Source: Rhodospirillales bacterium URHD0017 (lineage in GTDB: Bacteria; Pseudomonadota; Alphaproteobacteria; Reyranellales; Reyranellaceae). From it: 64,000 nucleotides of DNA. Below the pieces are notes generated by a model, which searched no databases, was not told where the DNA came from, and was given only the letters and a program-made list of their open reading frames with translations. Location of the stretch: assembly GCA_900110395.1 (NCBI GenBank), contig FODP01000013.1, positions 62,001 to 126,000 on the forward strand, in the 5' to 3' direction. Position numbers and translations under genes: made by a program. This document shows, in pieces, positions 33,505-41,321 of the stretch; positions within the stretch are counted from its first letter, which is position 1, and each line of letters starts with the position of its first letter.

Positions 33505-34107
33505 GTGCTCGATCCCTTCTATCCCGTTGTCCCGGACCTCGGTTGGGTGAAGCGCCTGGTGCCGATCGGCACGCGGCTGATCCAGCTCCGCATCAAGGAC
33601 CTGCCGGCCGACGAAATCAGTCGGCAGGTGCGCGAAGCGCGGGATGTCTGCGTCCTCCACGGTGCCCAGCTGATCGTCAACGACTACTGGCAGGCGGCAA
33701 TCGACGAGGGTTGCGATTACGTCCATCTCGGCCAGCAGGACCTTGCCGGCGCCGACATCAAGGCGCTGCGCCGGGCCGGCATCAGGATCGGCGTCAGCAC
33801 GCACGATCATGCCGAGCTGGAGAAGGGACTCGCCGTCGATCCCGACTATGTCGCTTTGGGGCCGATCTGGCCGACCAAGCTGAAGCAGATGCCGTGGGCG
33901 CCGCAGGGGACCGAGCGCCTCGCTGAATGGAAGAAATTGATCGGCAAGCGGCCGCTGGTGGCGATCGGCGGCCTGACCCTGGAGCGGGCGCTGCTGTGCC
34001 TGGAGTCCGGCGCCGACATCGCCGCCGTGGTCGGCGACGTCGTCAACCATCGCGATCCCGAGGGCCAGGCCAAGGCGTGGATCGCCGCCACGAGGAGGAA
34101 GCCATGA
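33505..34107 (+). CDS. thiE: Thiamine phosphate synthase ThiE
   Basis: A 200-residue TIM-barrel that joins thiazole phosphate and HMP-PP. Motifs: LIQLRIKDL, LIVNDYWQAA, VHLGQQDLAG, IGVSTHDHAE and VALGPIWPTK. It starts at GTG one base after thiG. It has the phosphate-binding VAIGGLTLE near the end. Divergence from E. coli ThiE is typical of the alphaproteobacterial type. Confidence 0.92.
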   Translation: MLDPFYPVVPDLGWVKRLVPIGTRLIQLRIKDLPADEISRQVREARDVCVLHGAQLIVNDYWQAAIDEGCDYVHLGQQDLAGADIKALRRAGIRIGVSTHDHAELEKGLAVDPDYVALGPIWPTKLKQMPWAPQGTERLAEWKKLIGKRPLVAIGGLTLERALLCLESGADIAAVVGDVVNHRDPEGQAKAWIAATRRKP

Positions 34108-35072
34108 GCGATCGCTACGCGCGGCAAATCGTGCTTCCCGAGGTCGGCGTGGAAGGACAGGCCAGGCTTGCCGCGGCCTCGGTCCTGGTGGTCGGCGCCG
34201 GTGGGCTGGGCTGCCCGGTGCTGAATTATCTCGCGGGCGCCGGCGTCGGCCGTCTCACCATCGTCGATCACGACACGGTCGAGGAGACCAACCTCCATCG
34301 CCAGCCGCTCTATGCGATGGCCGACATCGGCAAGCCCAAGGCCGCGACGGCAGCGGCAGTCCTGAAGCGCTTCAATCCGATGATCGAGGTAACGCCCGTC
34401 ATCGCGCGCCTGACGCCGCAGAATGCTGCGACCCTGGTTGCCGATACCGACCTCGTGATCGACGCCGCCGACAGTTTTGCCGCGAGCTACATCCTGAGCG
34501 ACGCTTGCCATGCGACGGCCAAGCCGCTGGTCAGCGCCTCGGTGATCGGCATGACCGGCTACGCCGGCGCCTTTTGCGGCGGCGGACCGAGCTATCGCGC
34601 AGTCTTCCCCGACGTCTCGGTCGACGGCGGCACCTGTGCCAGTGTCGGCGTGCTGGGCACGGCCGTCGCCATCCTGGGCAGCCTGCAGGCGCATCTTGCG
34701 CTCCACCTGCTGTTGGGCCTGGAGCCGAGCGTGCTGGGTCGCGTCGTCACTTTCGATGCCAAGCGCTTTGCTTTTGGCGGCTTCGGCTTTGCCGGTACGC
34801 CGGAGCCGGAGACAGCAGTGCCCTTCATTGCCCCTGCCGCGGTGACCGCCGACGATCTCGTGGTCGACCTGCGCAGCCTCGATGAAGCGCCGCAATCGCC
34901 CTTTGCCGGCGCGCGCCGCATCGGCGTCGAGGGAATCGACGCGCTCGTCGGGCAACCAATGCCGCGGGGCCGCATTGTGCTCTGTTGCCGAAGCGGCCAG
35001 CGCGCCCTTGCGGCCGCCGACCGGCTGCGTGAACGGGGGGTGGCCGCCCTGGCGCTGGTGGCTCTGGGTTGA
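34104..35072 (+). CDS. thiF: ThiF/MoeB-type adenylyltransferase with C-terminal rhodanese-like domain
   Basis: A 322-residue E1-like protein that would adenylate the ThiS C-terminus. The ATP loop VLVVGAGGLGCPVLNYLAGAG, VDHDTVEETNLHRQPLY and the Asp in VIDAADSFAASYILSD are present. The expected CxxC zinc pairs are not obvious. Residues about 240-322 look like a rhodanese domain with the Cys loop CCRSGQRA, which could supply sulfur directly. Its ATG overlaps the thiE stop. Confidence 0.88.
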   Translation: MSDRYARQIVLPEVGVEGQARLAAASVLVVGAGGLGCPVLNYLAGAGVGRLTIVDHDTVEETNLHRQPLYAMADIGKPKAATAAAVLKRFNPMIEVTPVIARLTPQNAATLVADTDLVIDAADSFAASYILSDACHATAKPLVSASVIGMTGYAGAFCGGGPSYRAVFPDVSVDGGTCASVGVLGTAVAILGSLQAHLALHLLLGLEPSVLGRVVTFDAKRFAFGGFGFAGTPEPETAVPFIAPAAVTADDLVVDLRSLDEAPQSPFAGARRIGVEGIDALVGQPMPRGRIVLCCRSGQRALAAADRLRERGVAALALVALG

Positions 35073-35091
35073 CTCTTCCGGAGGTGACCGA

Positions 35092-35337
35092 ATGGCCCTG
35101 CACACGAATGACAAGAGCGTCCTCACTCACATCGACCGGCTGGTGGCCGAGGAGAAGGAGCTCTACGCCAGGAGCGAGATGTCCGACGCCCAGCGCGCGC
35201 GATTGACGGCCATCAACGTCGAGCTCGACCAGTGCTGGGATCTCTTGCGCCAGCGCCGCGCCCTGCGCGAATTCGGCCGCGACCCCGATGAGGCCGAGGT
35301 GCGCCCGGCGAAGGTGGTCGAGAACTACAAGGGGTGA
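35092..35337 (+). CDS. DUF2630 family small protein
   Basis: 81 residues, mostly helical, with LTHIDRLVAEEKELYARSEM and LDQCWDLLRQRRALREFGRDPDEAEVRP, the DUF2630 pattern. Function unknown. GGAGGTG precedes the start by six bases; it may be the last gene of the thiamine transcript. Confidence 0.85.
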   Translation: MALHTNDKSVLTHIDRLVAEEKELYARSEMSDAQRARLTAINVELDQCWDLLRQRRALREFGRDPDEAEVRPAKVVENYKG

Positions 35338-35351
35338 AGGCTTCTCCGCCT

Positions 35352-35453
35352 CATGCTCCTCTCCCCCGCTAGGGGGAGAGGTTGGGTGAGGGGGTTACGC
35401 CCATCGATCCCCCCTCACCTAGCCTCTCCCCCTAGCGGGGGAGAGGAACATGA
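35352..35453. repeat. Palindromic intergenic repeat, family B copy 2
   Basis: Arms CCTCTCCCCCGCTAGGGGG and CCCCCTAGCGGGGGAGAGG with an inner GGGTGAGGGGG / CCCCCCTCACC pair and outer CATG flanks: the same design as the copy at 4051. It lies between convergent genes. Confidence 0.8.
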
Positions 35454-35474
35454 GGGAGGAGAGTCGCGTCAACG

Positions 35475-36734
35475 TCAGCCCGGCCCGGCGCCCTGCACAC
35501 CTGTGTAGAGCGCATAGAGCGACTGGCTCGCCGCCATGAACAGGCGGTTGCGCTTGGGGCCGCCGAAGCAGACGTTGCCGCAGATTTCGGGCAGCCGTAT
35601 ACGACCCAAAAGCTTGCCCTCGGGACTCCACACCGTGACGCCGCTGTAGCCGACGTTGCGGCCGGCGTTGCTGGAGACCCAGATATTGCCGAACACGTCG
35701 CAGCGCAGCCCATCGGGACCGCACTTGATGCCGTCGATCATGAAGTCGCTGAACAGCTTGCGGTTGGAGACCTTGTTGTCGGTGCCGACGGTGAAGGAAT
35801 AGACCTCGCCCTTGCCGCCCGGCCCGGTGTCGCCCGGGCCCTTGCCGGTGCTGGCGACATAGAGCGTCTTGTAGTCCGGCGAGAAGCACAGGCCGTTGGG
35901 ATCGGGCACCTGTTCCTCGGTGATCACGAGGTCGATGCGGCCGCTGGGATCGATGCGATAGCAGTTGGTCGGCAGCTCGCGCTTGGCCACGGTGCCGATG
36001 CCCGGCGGCTGGCCGAGCCGCGGGTTGATCTTGCCGGTCGGGTTGCTCGGTCCGCCGGCGACGTCGGGCGTGCCTTCGTAGAGCTGGCCGCCGTAGGGTG
36101 GATCGGTGAACCAGTAGCTGCCGTCGGGATGGGCCACGACGTCGTTGGGCGAGTTGAGCTTCTTGCCGTCGAAGGCTTCGGCCAGAACGGTCGCCGAGCC
36201 GTCGAGCTCATAGCGCACGACGCGCCTGGTCAGGTGCTCGCAGGAGAGCTGGCGGCCCTGGAAGTCGAAGGTGTTGCCGTTGCTGTTGTTCGACGGGCTG
36301 CGGAAGGTGCTGACCCGGCCATTGTCCTCGATCCAGCGCAGCTGGCGATTGTTGGGGATGTCGCTCCATACCAGATAGCGGCCCTGCGCGTTCCACGCCG
36401 GTCCCTCCGACCACAGCGCGCCGGTCCACAAGCGCTGGATGGGGGCATTGGGCTGGCGCAGCCCATCGAAACTCGGATCGACGGTGAGGACGTCGGGATC
36501 CGTGAAGTAGACATTGGGCGGCGCATTCGGGCCGAACTCGCGCGGCGGCGTCGTGATGGTGGAGGGCGGGGCTGCCGGCCTGGGCGCCGCCGCCGGTGGC
36601 GTCGCCGGCGGCTGCTGGGCGAAGGCCCGTCCGGCCACGACGGTTGCTGCAGTCACACCGGCCGCACCGACGAGCGCGCGACGACGCGACAGCGTCGCTC
36701 CGCCCTTATCCTCGAATTGCTTCGATGAGCTCAT
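35475..36734 (-). CDS. SMP-30/gluconolactonase-like beta-propeller protein, Tat-exported
   Basis: A 419-residue protein. The N-terminus has a twin-arginine signal (LSRRRALVGAAG at residues 16-27, hydrophobic stretch, GRAFAQ) and a Pro/Ala-rich linker. The remaining 370 residues are a six-bladed propeller with SEGPAWNAQGRYLVWSDIP, NSPNDVVAHPDGSYWFTDPP and GLCFSPDYKTLYVASTGKG, which supply the metal ligands of lactonases. Probable periplasmic lactone hydrolase. ATG at 36734 has GGGAG nine bases upstream. Confidence 0.88.
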   Translation of the reverse strand: MSSSKQFEDKGGATLSRRRALVGAAGVTAATVVAGRAFAQQPPATPPAAAPRPAAPPSTITTPPREFGPNAPPNVYFTDPDVLTVDPSFDGLRQPNAPIQRLWTGALWSEGPAWNAQGRYLVWSDIPNNRQLRWIEDNGRVSTFRSPSNNSNGNTFDFQGRQLSCEHLTRRVVRYELDGSATVLAEAFDGKKLNSPNDVVAHPDGSYWFTDPPYGGQLYEGTPDVAGGPSNPTGKINPRLGQPPGIGTVAKRELPTNCYRIDPSGRIDLVITEEQVPDPNGLCFSPDYKTLYVASTGKGPGDTGPGGKGEVYSFTVGTDNKVSNRKLFSDFMIDGIKCGPDGLRCDVFGNIWVSSNAGRNVGYSGVTVWSPEGKLLGRIRLPEICGNVCFGGPKRNRLFMAASQSLYALYTGVQGAGPG

Positions 36735-36824
36735 GAGCGTCACTCCCAACGGTTTTTCGTTGTGTGAACTTTATCAGGGCAAAGAAGTACGCGGACGCAT
36801 ACCTGAGTAGCCGCGAGCAACGAG

Positions 36825-37301
36825 CTACTGGCTCTTCTTCTCCCAGCGCGCCGCGGCGGCATCGTCGCCTTCGTGGGCGCCGACCCATTTCTCGCCGGCC
36901 GGCGTCTCTTCCAGCTTCCAGAACGGTGCCTTGGTCTTGAGCCAGTCTACCAGGAATTCGCAGGCCTCGAAGGCGGCCTCGCGATGCGGCGAGCCGACCG
37001 CCACCAGCACGATGCGGTCGCCCGCCTCCATGCGGCCATGGCGATGCACAATGAGTGTAGCCTCAAGCGGCCAGCGGCGGTTGGCCTCGGCCTCGATGTC
37101 TTCGAGCGCCTTCTCGGTCATGCCGGGATAGTGCTCCAGGGTCAGGGCATCGATGCGGTCGCGATGCAGCCCCTCGCGCACGTGCATCTCACGCACCAGG
37201 CCCACGAACACGGCGAGCCCGCCGATCTTCTTGTTGCCCGTGGTGAGGCGGTCGAGCTCGGCGCCGACGTCGAAGTCGCCTTCCTGGACCCGCACCGCCA
37301 T
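36825..37301 (-). CDS. moaE: Molybdopterin synthase catalytic subunit
   Basis: A 158-residue subunit that inserts two sulfurs into precursor Z together with MoaD. Family features: GGLAVFVGLVRE, LTLEHYPGMTEKAL, IVHRHGRMEAGDRIVLVAVG, HREAAFEACEFLVDWLKTKA and PFWKLEE, containing the catalytic Lys residues. The ORF reads further upstream but MAVRVQEGDF begins one base after the moaD stop. The molybdenum enzyme encoded at 54 kb would need this cofactor. Confidence 0.95.
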   Translation of the reverse strand: MAVRVQEGDFDVGAELDRLTTGNKKIGGLAVFVGLVREMHVREGLHRDRIDALTLEHYPGMTEKALEDIEAEANRRWPLEATLIVHRHGRMEAGDRIVLVAVGSPHREAAFEACEFLVDWLKTKAPFWKLEETPAGEKWVGAHEGDDAAAARWEKKSQ

Positions 37302-37302
37302 G

Positions 37303-37554
37303 TCAGCCCCCCGTAAAGGGCGGAAAGAACGCGACTTCGCGCGCGCCGCCGATGGGCACGTCGAACGTCGCGGTGCGCTGGTCGACCGCCGCGCCGAAGG
37401 CCGCGCCCTCAGCCAACGCCTCGGCGTGACCGGTGCTGCGGCCACGCAGCCAGACCACCAGGTCGCCGACGGTCTTCACCTCGGCGGGGGGCGAGATCTC
37501 CTCGTCGGCCATGCCGACGGTGCGCTTCATCCACGCGAAGTAACGCACCTTCAC
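37303..37554 (-). CDS. moaD: Molybdopterin synthase sulfur carrier subunit
   Basis: An 83-residue ubiquitin-like protein ending in Gly-Gly (FFPPFTGG), which carries the thiocarboxylate. The GTG start overlaps the pgsA TGA stop. Confidence 0.93.
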   Translation of the reverse strand: MKVRYFAWMKRTVGMADEEISPPAEVKTVGDLVVWLRGRSTGHAEALAEGAAFGAAVDQRTATFDVPIGGAREVAFFPPFTGG

Positions 37555-38108
37555 GTCGGCCCGCCTTCGGCCATGTGGCGCAGGCCGGTGCGCAGGTAGT
37601 CGTAGCCAGTGATCAGGGTGAGGACGGCAGCGGCCCAGATCAGCACCAGCCCGATGTGGCCGATGACGGAGGGCACGGCATCGCCCAGCAGCAGGATGGT
37701 GATGGCGCCCATCTGGACGCCGGTCTTCCATTTGGCGAGCTGGCTCACCGGCACGCCGATCTTGAGCTCGGCCAAAAATTCGCGCAGGCCGGAGACCAGG
37801 ATTTCGCGCGCCAGGATGATCAGGGCGGCGAGCACGTTCAGGCCCTTGAGCGTGCCGCTGTCGACCAGCATGACCAGCGCCGCTGCCACCAGGAGCTTGT
37901 CGGCAATTGGATCGAGGAAGCGGCCGAACCGCGAGATCTGGTGATAGCGGCGGGCGAAATAGCCGTCGAACCAGTCGGTGATGCAGGCGATGGCGAACAG
38001 GCTCGCCGACACCCACTGGGCCCAGCCGTGATCGAGCCAGAAGCAGGCGACGACCAGCGGAATCGCAGCGATTCGCGACAGCGTCAGCAGGTTGGGAAGA
38101 CTGAACAT
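37551..38108 (-). CDS. pgsA: CDP-diacylglycerol-glycerol-3-phosphate 3-phosphatidyltransferase
   Basis: A 185-residue membrane enzyme making phosphatidylglycerol phosphate. The full CDP-alcohol phosphotransferase motif is visible: Asp45, Asp48-Gly49, Ala52-Arg53, Gly62, Asp66 and Asp70. About five membrane segments. It lies between uvrC and moaD, the usual alphaproteobacterial order. Confidence 0.95.
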   Translation of the reverse strand: MFSLPNLLTLSRIAAIPLVVACFWLDHGWAQWVSASLFAIACITDWFDGYFARRYHQISRFGRFLDPIADKLLVAAALVMLVDSGTLKGLNVLAALIILAREILVSGLREFLAELKIGVPVSQLAKWKTGVQMGAITILLLGDAVPSVIGHIGLVLIWAAAVLTLITGYDYLRTGLRHMAEGGPT

Positions 38109-38119
38109 GCCCGCCTTTC

Positions 38120-40036
38120 TTAGCGACCGCCCCGGAAGTGGTCATGGATTTTCTGGGCGAGGGCATCCGAGATGCCCGCCACCGCCTTGATGTCCTCCAG
38201 GGTGGCGACGGCGACTGCCCGGGCGCTGCCGAAATGATGCAGCAGGGCGCGCTTGCGGCCGGCGCCGATGCCCGGGACCTCGTCGAGGGCGGACTTGGTG
38301 ATGTCGGCGGCGCGCCGCGTGCGATGCGTGCCGATGGCGAAGCGATGCGCCTCGTCGCGCAGCCGCTGCAGGAAATACAGCACCGGATCGCGCGGCTCGA
38401 GCGAGAAGGGCGGCTTGCCCGGCATGAAGAAGCGCTCGCGGCCGGCGTCGCGGTCGGGACCCTTGGCGATGCCGACGATGGCGATGTCCTCCAGGCCGAG
38501 CTCGCTCAGCACCTGGCGTGCCACCTCGAGCTGGCCCTGGCCGCCGTCGATCAGCACCAGGTCGGGCCAGCTCTCGTCGTCGCGCTCCGGATCCTCGCGC
38601 AGTGCGCGTCCGAAGCGGCGGGTCAGCACCTCGCGCATCATGGCGAAGTCGTCGCCTGCCGCACCCTCGGTCTTGATGTTGAACTTGCGATAGGAATTCT
38701 TGGTGAAGCCGTCCGCTCCGGCCACCACCATGGCGCCGATCGGCGCCGTGCCCTGGATATGGCTGTTGTCGTAAATCTCGATGCGCTCGGGCGGGCTGTC
38801 GAGCTTGAAGACGCGGGCCACGCCTTCCAGCAGTTGACGCTGCGTGCCGCGCTCGGCCATGCGCCGTGCCAGCGCCTCGCGGGCATTGACCACGGCCTGG
38901 TCGAGAGCGTCCTTCTGGTCGCCGCGCCTGGGATGGCGGATCTCGACCTTGTGGCCGGCCGTCAGGGCGAGCGCCCTTTCCAACAACTCAGCCTCGGCGA
39001 CGTCGTGGCTGGTCAGGATCAGCTTGGGCGCCTGGCGCGATTCGTAGAACTGGCCGATGAAGGCCGACAGCACCGCAGGCTCGTCGAGATCCTTGGTGTG
39101 GCTGGGGAAATAGGCGCGATTGCCGAGATTCTGGCCGGCGCGCAGGAAGAACACCTGCACACACATCTGGCCGCCGTCGGCATGCACGGCGAAGATGTCG
39201 GCCTCGTCGATCGACGGCAGGGTGATCGACTGGTGCGACTGGATGTGGGCCAGCGCGCGAATGCGGTCGCGCAGGACGGCGGCGCGTTCGAATTCGAGAC
39301 CGACCGAGGCCTGGTCCATGCGCTGGGACAATGCCTGCTGGACCTCACGGTTGCGTCCGCCCAGGAAGCCGCGCACCTCGTCGACGATGCCGCCGTACTC
39401 GGTGTGGTCGATGCGGCCGACGCAAGGCGCCGTGCAGCGCTTGATCTGGTACTGCAGGCACGGTCGGGTGCGCGTCGAGAACACGCCGTCGGAGCACGAG
39501 CGCAACGGGAAGGCGCGCTGCAGCGCGTAGAGCGTGCGGTTGACGGCGGTTGCCGAGGCGAAGGGGCCGAAATACTCGTTCTTCGGGTCGCGCACGCCGC
39601 GGTGCTTGGCGAGCTGCGGCCATTCGGTGTCGCGGCGGATGACGATGTAGGGGAACGACTTGTCGTCGCGCAGAAGCACGTTGAAGCGCGGCTTGAAGCG
39701 CTTGATCAGGTTGTTCTCGAGAAGGAGCGCCTCGGCCTCGCTGTCGGTGACCGCGAACTCCATGGTCCTGGTGCCCGAGACCATGCGCAGCAGGCGCGTG
39801 TCGAGCCGCGTCGGCTGGGTGTAGGCGGCGACGCGGCTGCGCAAGAAGCGCGCCTTGCCGACATAGAGGACCTCGCCGTCGGCCGCGATCATGCGATAGA
39901 CGCCCGGCTTGCGCGGCAGGGTGTGCACGAACTCGCCGATGATGCGCATGCCGTCGGCCAGCGAGCCTTCGCTGGGTGGCGCCTCCTCGGCGGGTTTCAC
40001 ATCGATGTTGGTTTCGTCGCTCACGAGGTCCTGCAA
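38120..40036 (-). CDS. uvrC: UvrABC system protein C
   Basis: A 638-residue excision nuclease subunit that makes both incisions at UvrB-marked DNA damage. In order: GIY-YIG domain (LPRKPGVYRM, EVLYVGKAR, residues about 40-120), a Cys cluster before the UVR motif (CLQYQIKRCTAPCVG), UVR, the RNase H-like nuclease (RIEIYDNSHIQGT; DLVLIDGGQGQL), and a C-terminal double helix-hairpin-helix (LDEVPGIGAGRKRALLHHFG). First gene of uvrC-pgsA-moaD-moaE. Confidence 0.97.
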   Translation of the reverse strand: MQDLVSDETNIDVKPAEEAPPSEGSLADGMRIIGEFVHTLPRKPGVYRMIAADGEVLYVGKARFLRSRVAAYTQPTRLDTRLLRMVSGTRTMEFAVTDSEAEALLLENNLIKRFKPRFNVLLRDDKSFPYIVIRRDTEWPQLAKHRGVRDPKNEYFGPFASATAVNRTLYALQRAFPLRSCSDGVFSTRTRPCLQYQIKRCTAPCVGRIDHTEYGGIVDEVRGFLGGRNREVQQALSQRMDQASVGLEFERAAVLRDRIRALAHIQSHQSITLPSIDEADIFAVHADGGQMCVQVFFLRAGQNLGNRAYFPSHTKDLDEPAVLSAFIGQFYESRQAPKLILTSHDVAEAELLERALALTAGHKVEIRHPRRGDQKDALDQAVVNAREALARRMAERGTQRQLLEGVARVFKLDSPPERIEIYDNSHIQGTAPIGAMVVAGADGFTKNSYRKFNIKTEGAAGDDFAMMREVLTRRFGRALREDPERDDESWPDLVLIDGGQGQLEVARQVLSELGLEDIAIVGIAKGPDRDAGRERFFMPGKPPFSLEPRDPVLYFLQRLRDEAHRFAIGTHRTRRAADITKSALDEVPGIGAGRKRALLHHFGSARAVAVATLEDIKAVAGISDALAQKIHDHFRGGR

Positions 40037-40330
40037 CGCATCCCTACGCCGGCGCCGGCCTGCCAGACAGTGCGCCCCGACGGGCCCTTTGAGGAGCCCA
40101 TGTGGGGAAGTCTGTGAACAAGCCCGGTGTCAGCGCACCGTTGCGCCATCGTCACTGTATTGACTCAATGTAGGGGCGATGGCAGCAGACCCCTACATAG
40201 GTGCTAATTGCCTGATTTCAATACGGAATCTAACTTGGGGACGGCCTGAATATATCACTGATGGCGGCAGACGTTCGCGTTTTGATCCGATCGTCTGCCG
40301 CGTTCCAATGTGTGGGTAAGTTCGGTCCCT
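40037..40330. other. uvrC-phoH spacer with two inverted repeats
   Basis: No gene seen. ATGTAGGGG at 40168-40176 is exactly inverted at 40190-40198, and GCGGCAGACG at 40264-40273 is exactly inverted at 40292-40301. The second pair sits about 30 bp after the phoH stop and may form its transcript end, though no T-run follows. The region must also hold the uvrC promoter. Confidence 0.45.
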
Positions 40331-41056
40331 TTACAGCACCGACAACATGCGTCCGACCAACGGATGACGCACCACATCCTTGTCCGTCAGGCGCACGACG
40401 GCGACGTCGTCGAGCCCGTCGAGGCGCTGGGCAATCGAACCAAGTCCCGACAGTTCGGGCAGCAGGTCGGTCTGGTCGGGGTCGCCCGTCATCACCATGG
40501 TCGAATGCCAGCCCAGCCGGGTCAGCAGCATCTTGAGCTGGCCGTAGGTGCAGTTCTGCGCCTCGTCGATCAGGACGAAGGCATTGTTCAGTGTGCGGCC
40601 GCGCATGAAGGCGACGGGCGCGATCTCGATCGTGCCGTCGTCGAGGTTCTGGCGCAGGCGCTTGGCGCCCAGGCGGTCGTTCAGGGCGTCCCACAGCGGA
40701 CGCAGGTAGGGATCGAGCTTTTCGCGCATGTCACCGGGCAAGAAGCCCAGGTTCTCGCCGGCTTCCACGGCCGGACGCGACAGCATGATGCGCGAGACGC
40801 TGCCGGCCTCGAGGGCTTCGACGGCGGCCGAGATGGCGAGATAGGTCTTGCCGGTTCCGGCGGGCCCAAGGGCGACGGTCAGCGGCTTGGTGTCTATCGC
40901 CTCCATCAGTATCCGTTGGTTGTCGCTCCTCGGTCGTATTTTTCGGACGTAGCTCTGATCGCGGTCGTTGGCCGGAGTGTTGTCGAAGACAAGGTTGTGA
41001 ATACGGGCGCTATCGATGGCGTGCAGCTTGGCGCGACGTGCGGCGCGTTTGGCCAT
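40331..41056 (-). CDS. PhoH family ATPase
   Basis: A 241-residue single-domain P-loop protein: Walker A GPAGTGKT at residues 64-71, RPAVEAGENLGFLPGD, and Walker B FVLIDEAQNCTYGQLK followed by MTGDPDQTDL. PhoH proteins are thought to be RNA-linked ATPases. The N-terminus is basic (MAKRAARRAK) and it lacks extra domains, unlike the ybeZ type that neighbours ybeY. A CCGGAG box precedes the start. The 5' flank is a candidate structured leader. Confidence 0.9.
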   Translation of the reverse strand: MAKRAARRAKLHAIDSARIHNLVFDNTPANDRDQSYVRKIRPRSDNQRILMEAIDTKPLTVALGPAGTGKTYLAISAAVEALEAGSVSRIMLSRPAVEAGENLGFLPGDMREKLDPYLRPLWDALNDRLGAKRLRQNLDDGTIEIAPVAFMRGRTLNNAFVLIDEAQNCTYGQLKMLLTRLGWHSTMVMTGDPDQTDLLPELSGLGSIAQRLDGLDDVAVVRLTDKDVVRHPLVGRMLSVL

Positions 41057-41100
41057 ATTCGTACTCCGGAAGCTTGGTCAGAGGAGCGGGGACCGGTCGC

Positions 41101-41134
41101 CCAAAAGCAAAACGCCCCCGCAAGCGGAGGCGTT
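41101..41134 (-). terminator. Intrinsic terminator upstream of phoH
   Basis: Minus strand AACGCCTCCGC-TT-GCGGGGGCGTT followed by TTGCTTTTGG: an 11-bp stem (one G-T pair) and U-rich tail, about 45 bp before the phoH start codon. It ends either guaD transcripts or the candidate leader RNA. Confidence 0.7.
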
Positions 41135-41300
41135 GGCGATCGGTGGTCAGGCGGAAGGTGAGGCTGACAGGGCACGCGGTGGAGAATCCACCGGTGATCT
41201 GATTTCCGTCGGGGTACGAGGACCTCGGACGGATAAGCACCTCCTTCAGCTACCGAAGGAAGCGTATCCTGATTATGGCGACCCGGCCACAATATTGTGG
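41101..41300 (-). ncRNA. Candidate structured RNA or leader upstream of phoH
   Basis: On the minus strand, from 41300 down: a CCACAATATTGTGG palindrome (41287-41300), a long stem-loop at 41231-41269 (GGATA..TATCC with CTTC..GAAG core), a TCCGTC..GACGGA hairpin (41205-41233, sharing its edge with the former), a perfect CGGTGGA-TTC-TCCACCG hairpin (41177-41193), a GTCAG..CTGAC pair (41146-41168), and a terminator hairpin. I do not recognise it as 6S, SRP RNA, tmRNA or a known riboswitch. It could be an independent small RNA or a terminating leader of phoH. Confidence 0.45.
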
Positions 41301-41321
41301 GGTCGGAACGCAAAATTCATA

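Noticed and set aside
38138..40117. 659-codon open frame on the plus strand opposite uvrC
   Set aside because: It is exactly antisense to a full-length UvrC with all domains; long antisense frames are expected at this GC content, and the composition (Ala, Arg, Gly, Asp rich without motifs) is that of a shadow.
41101..41300. Identification as 6S RNA, SRP RNA or tmRNA
   Set aside because: No SRP domain IV motif, no tmRNA tag or tRNA-like ends, and no recognisable 6S central bubble; kept as an unassigned candidate.
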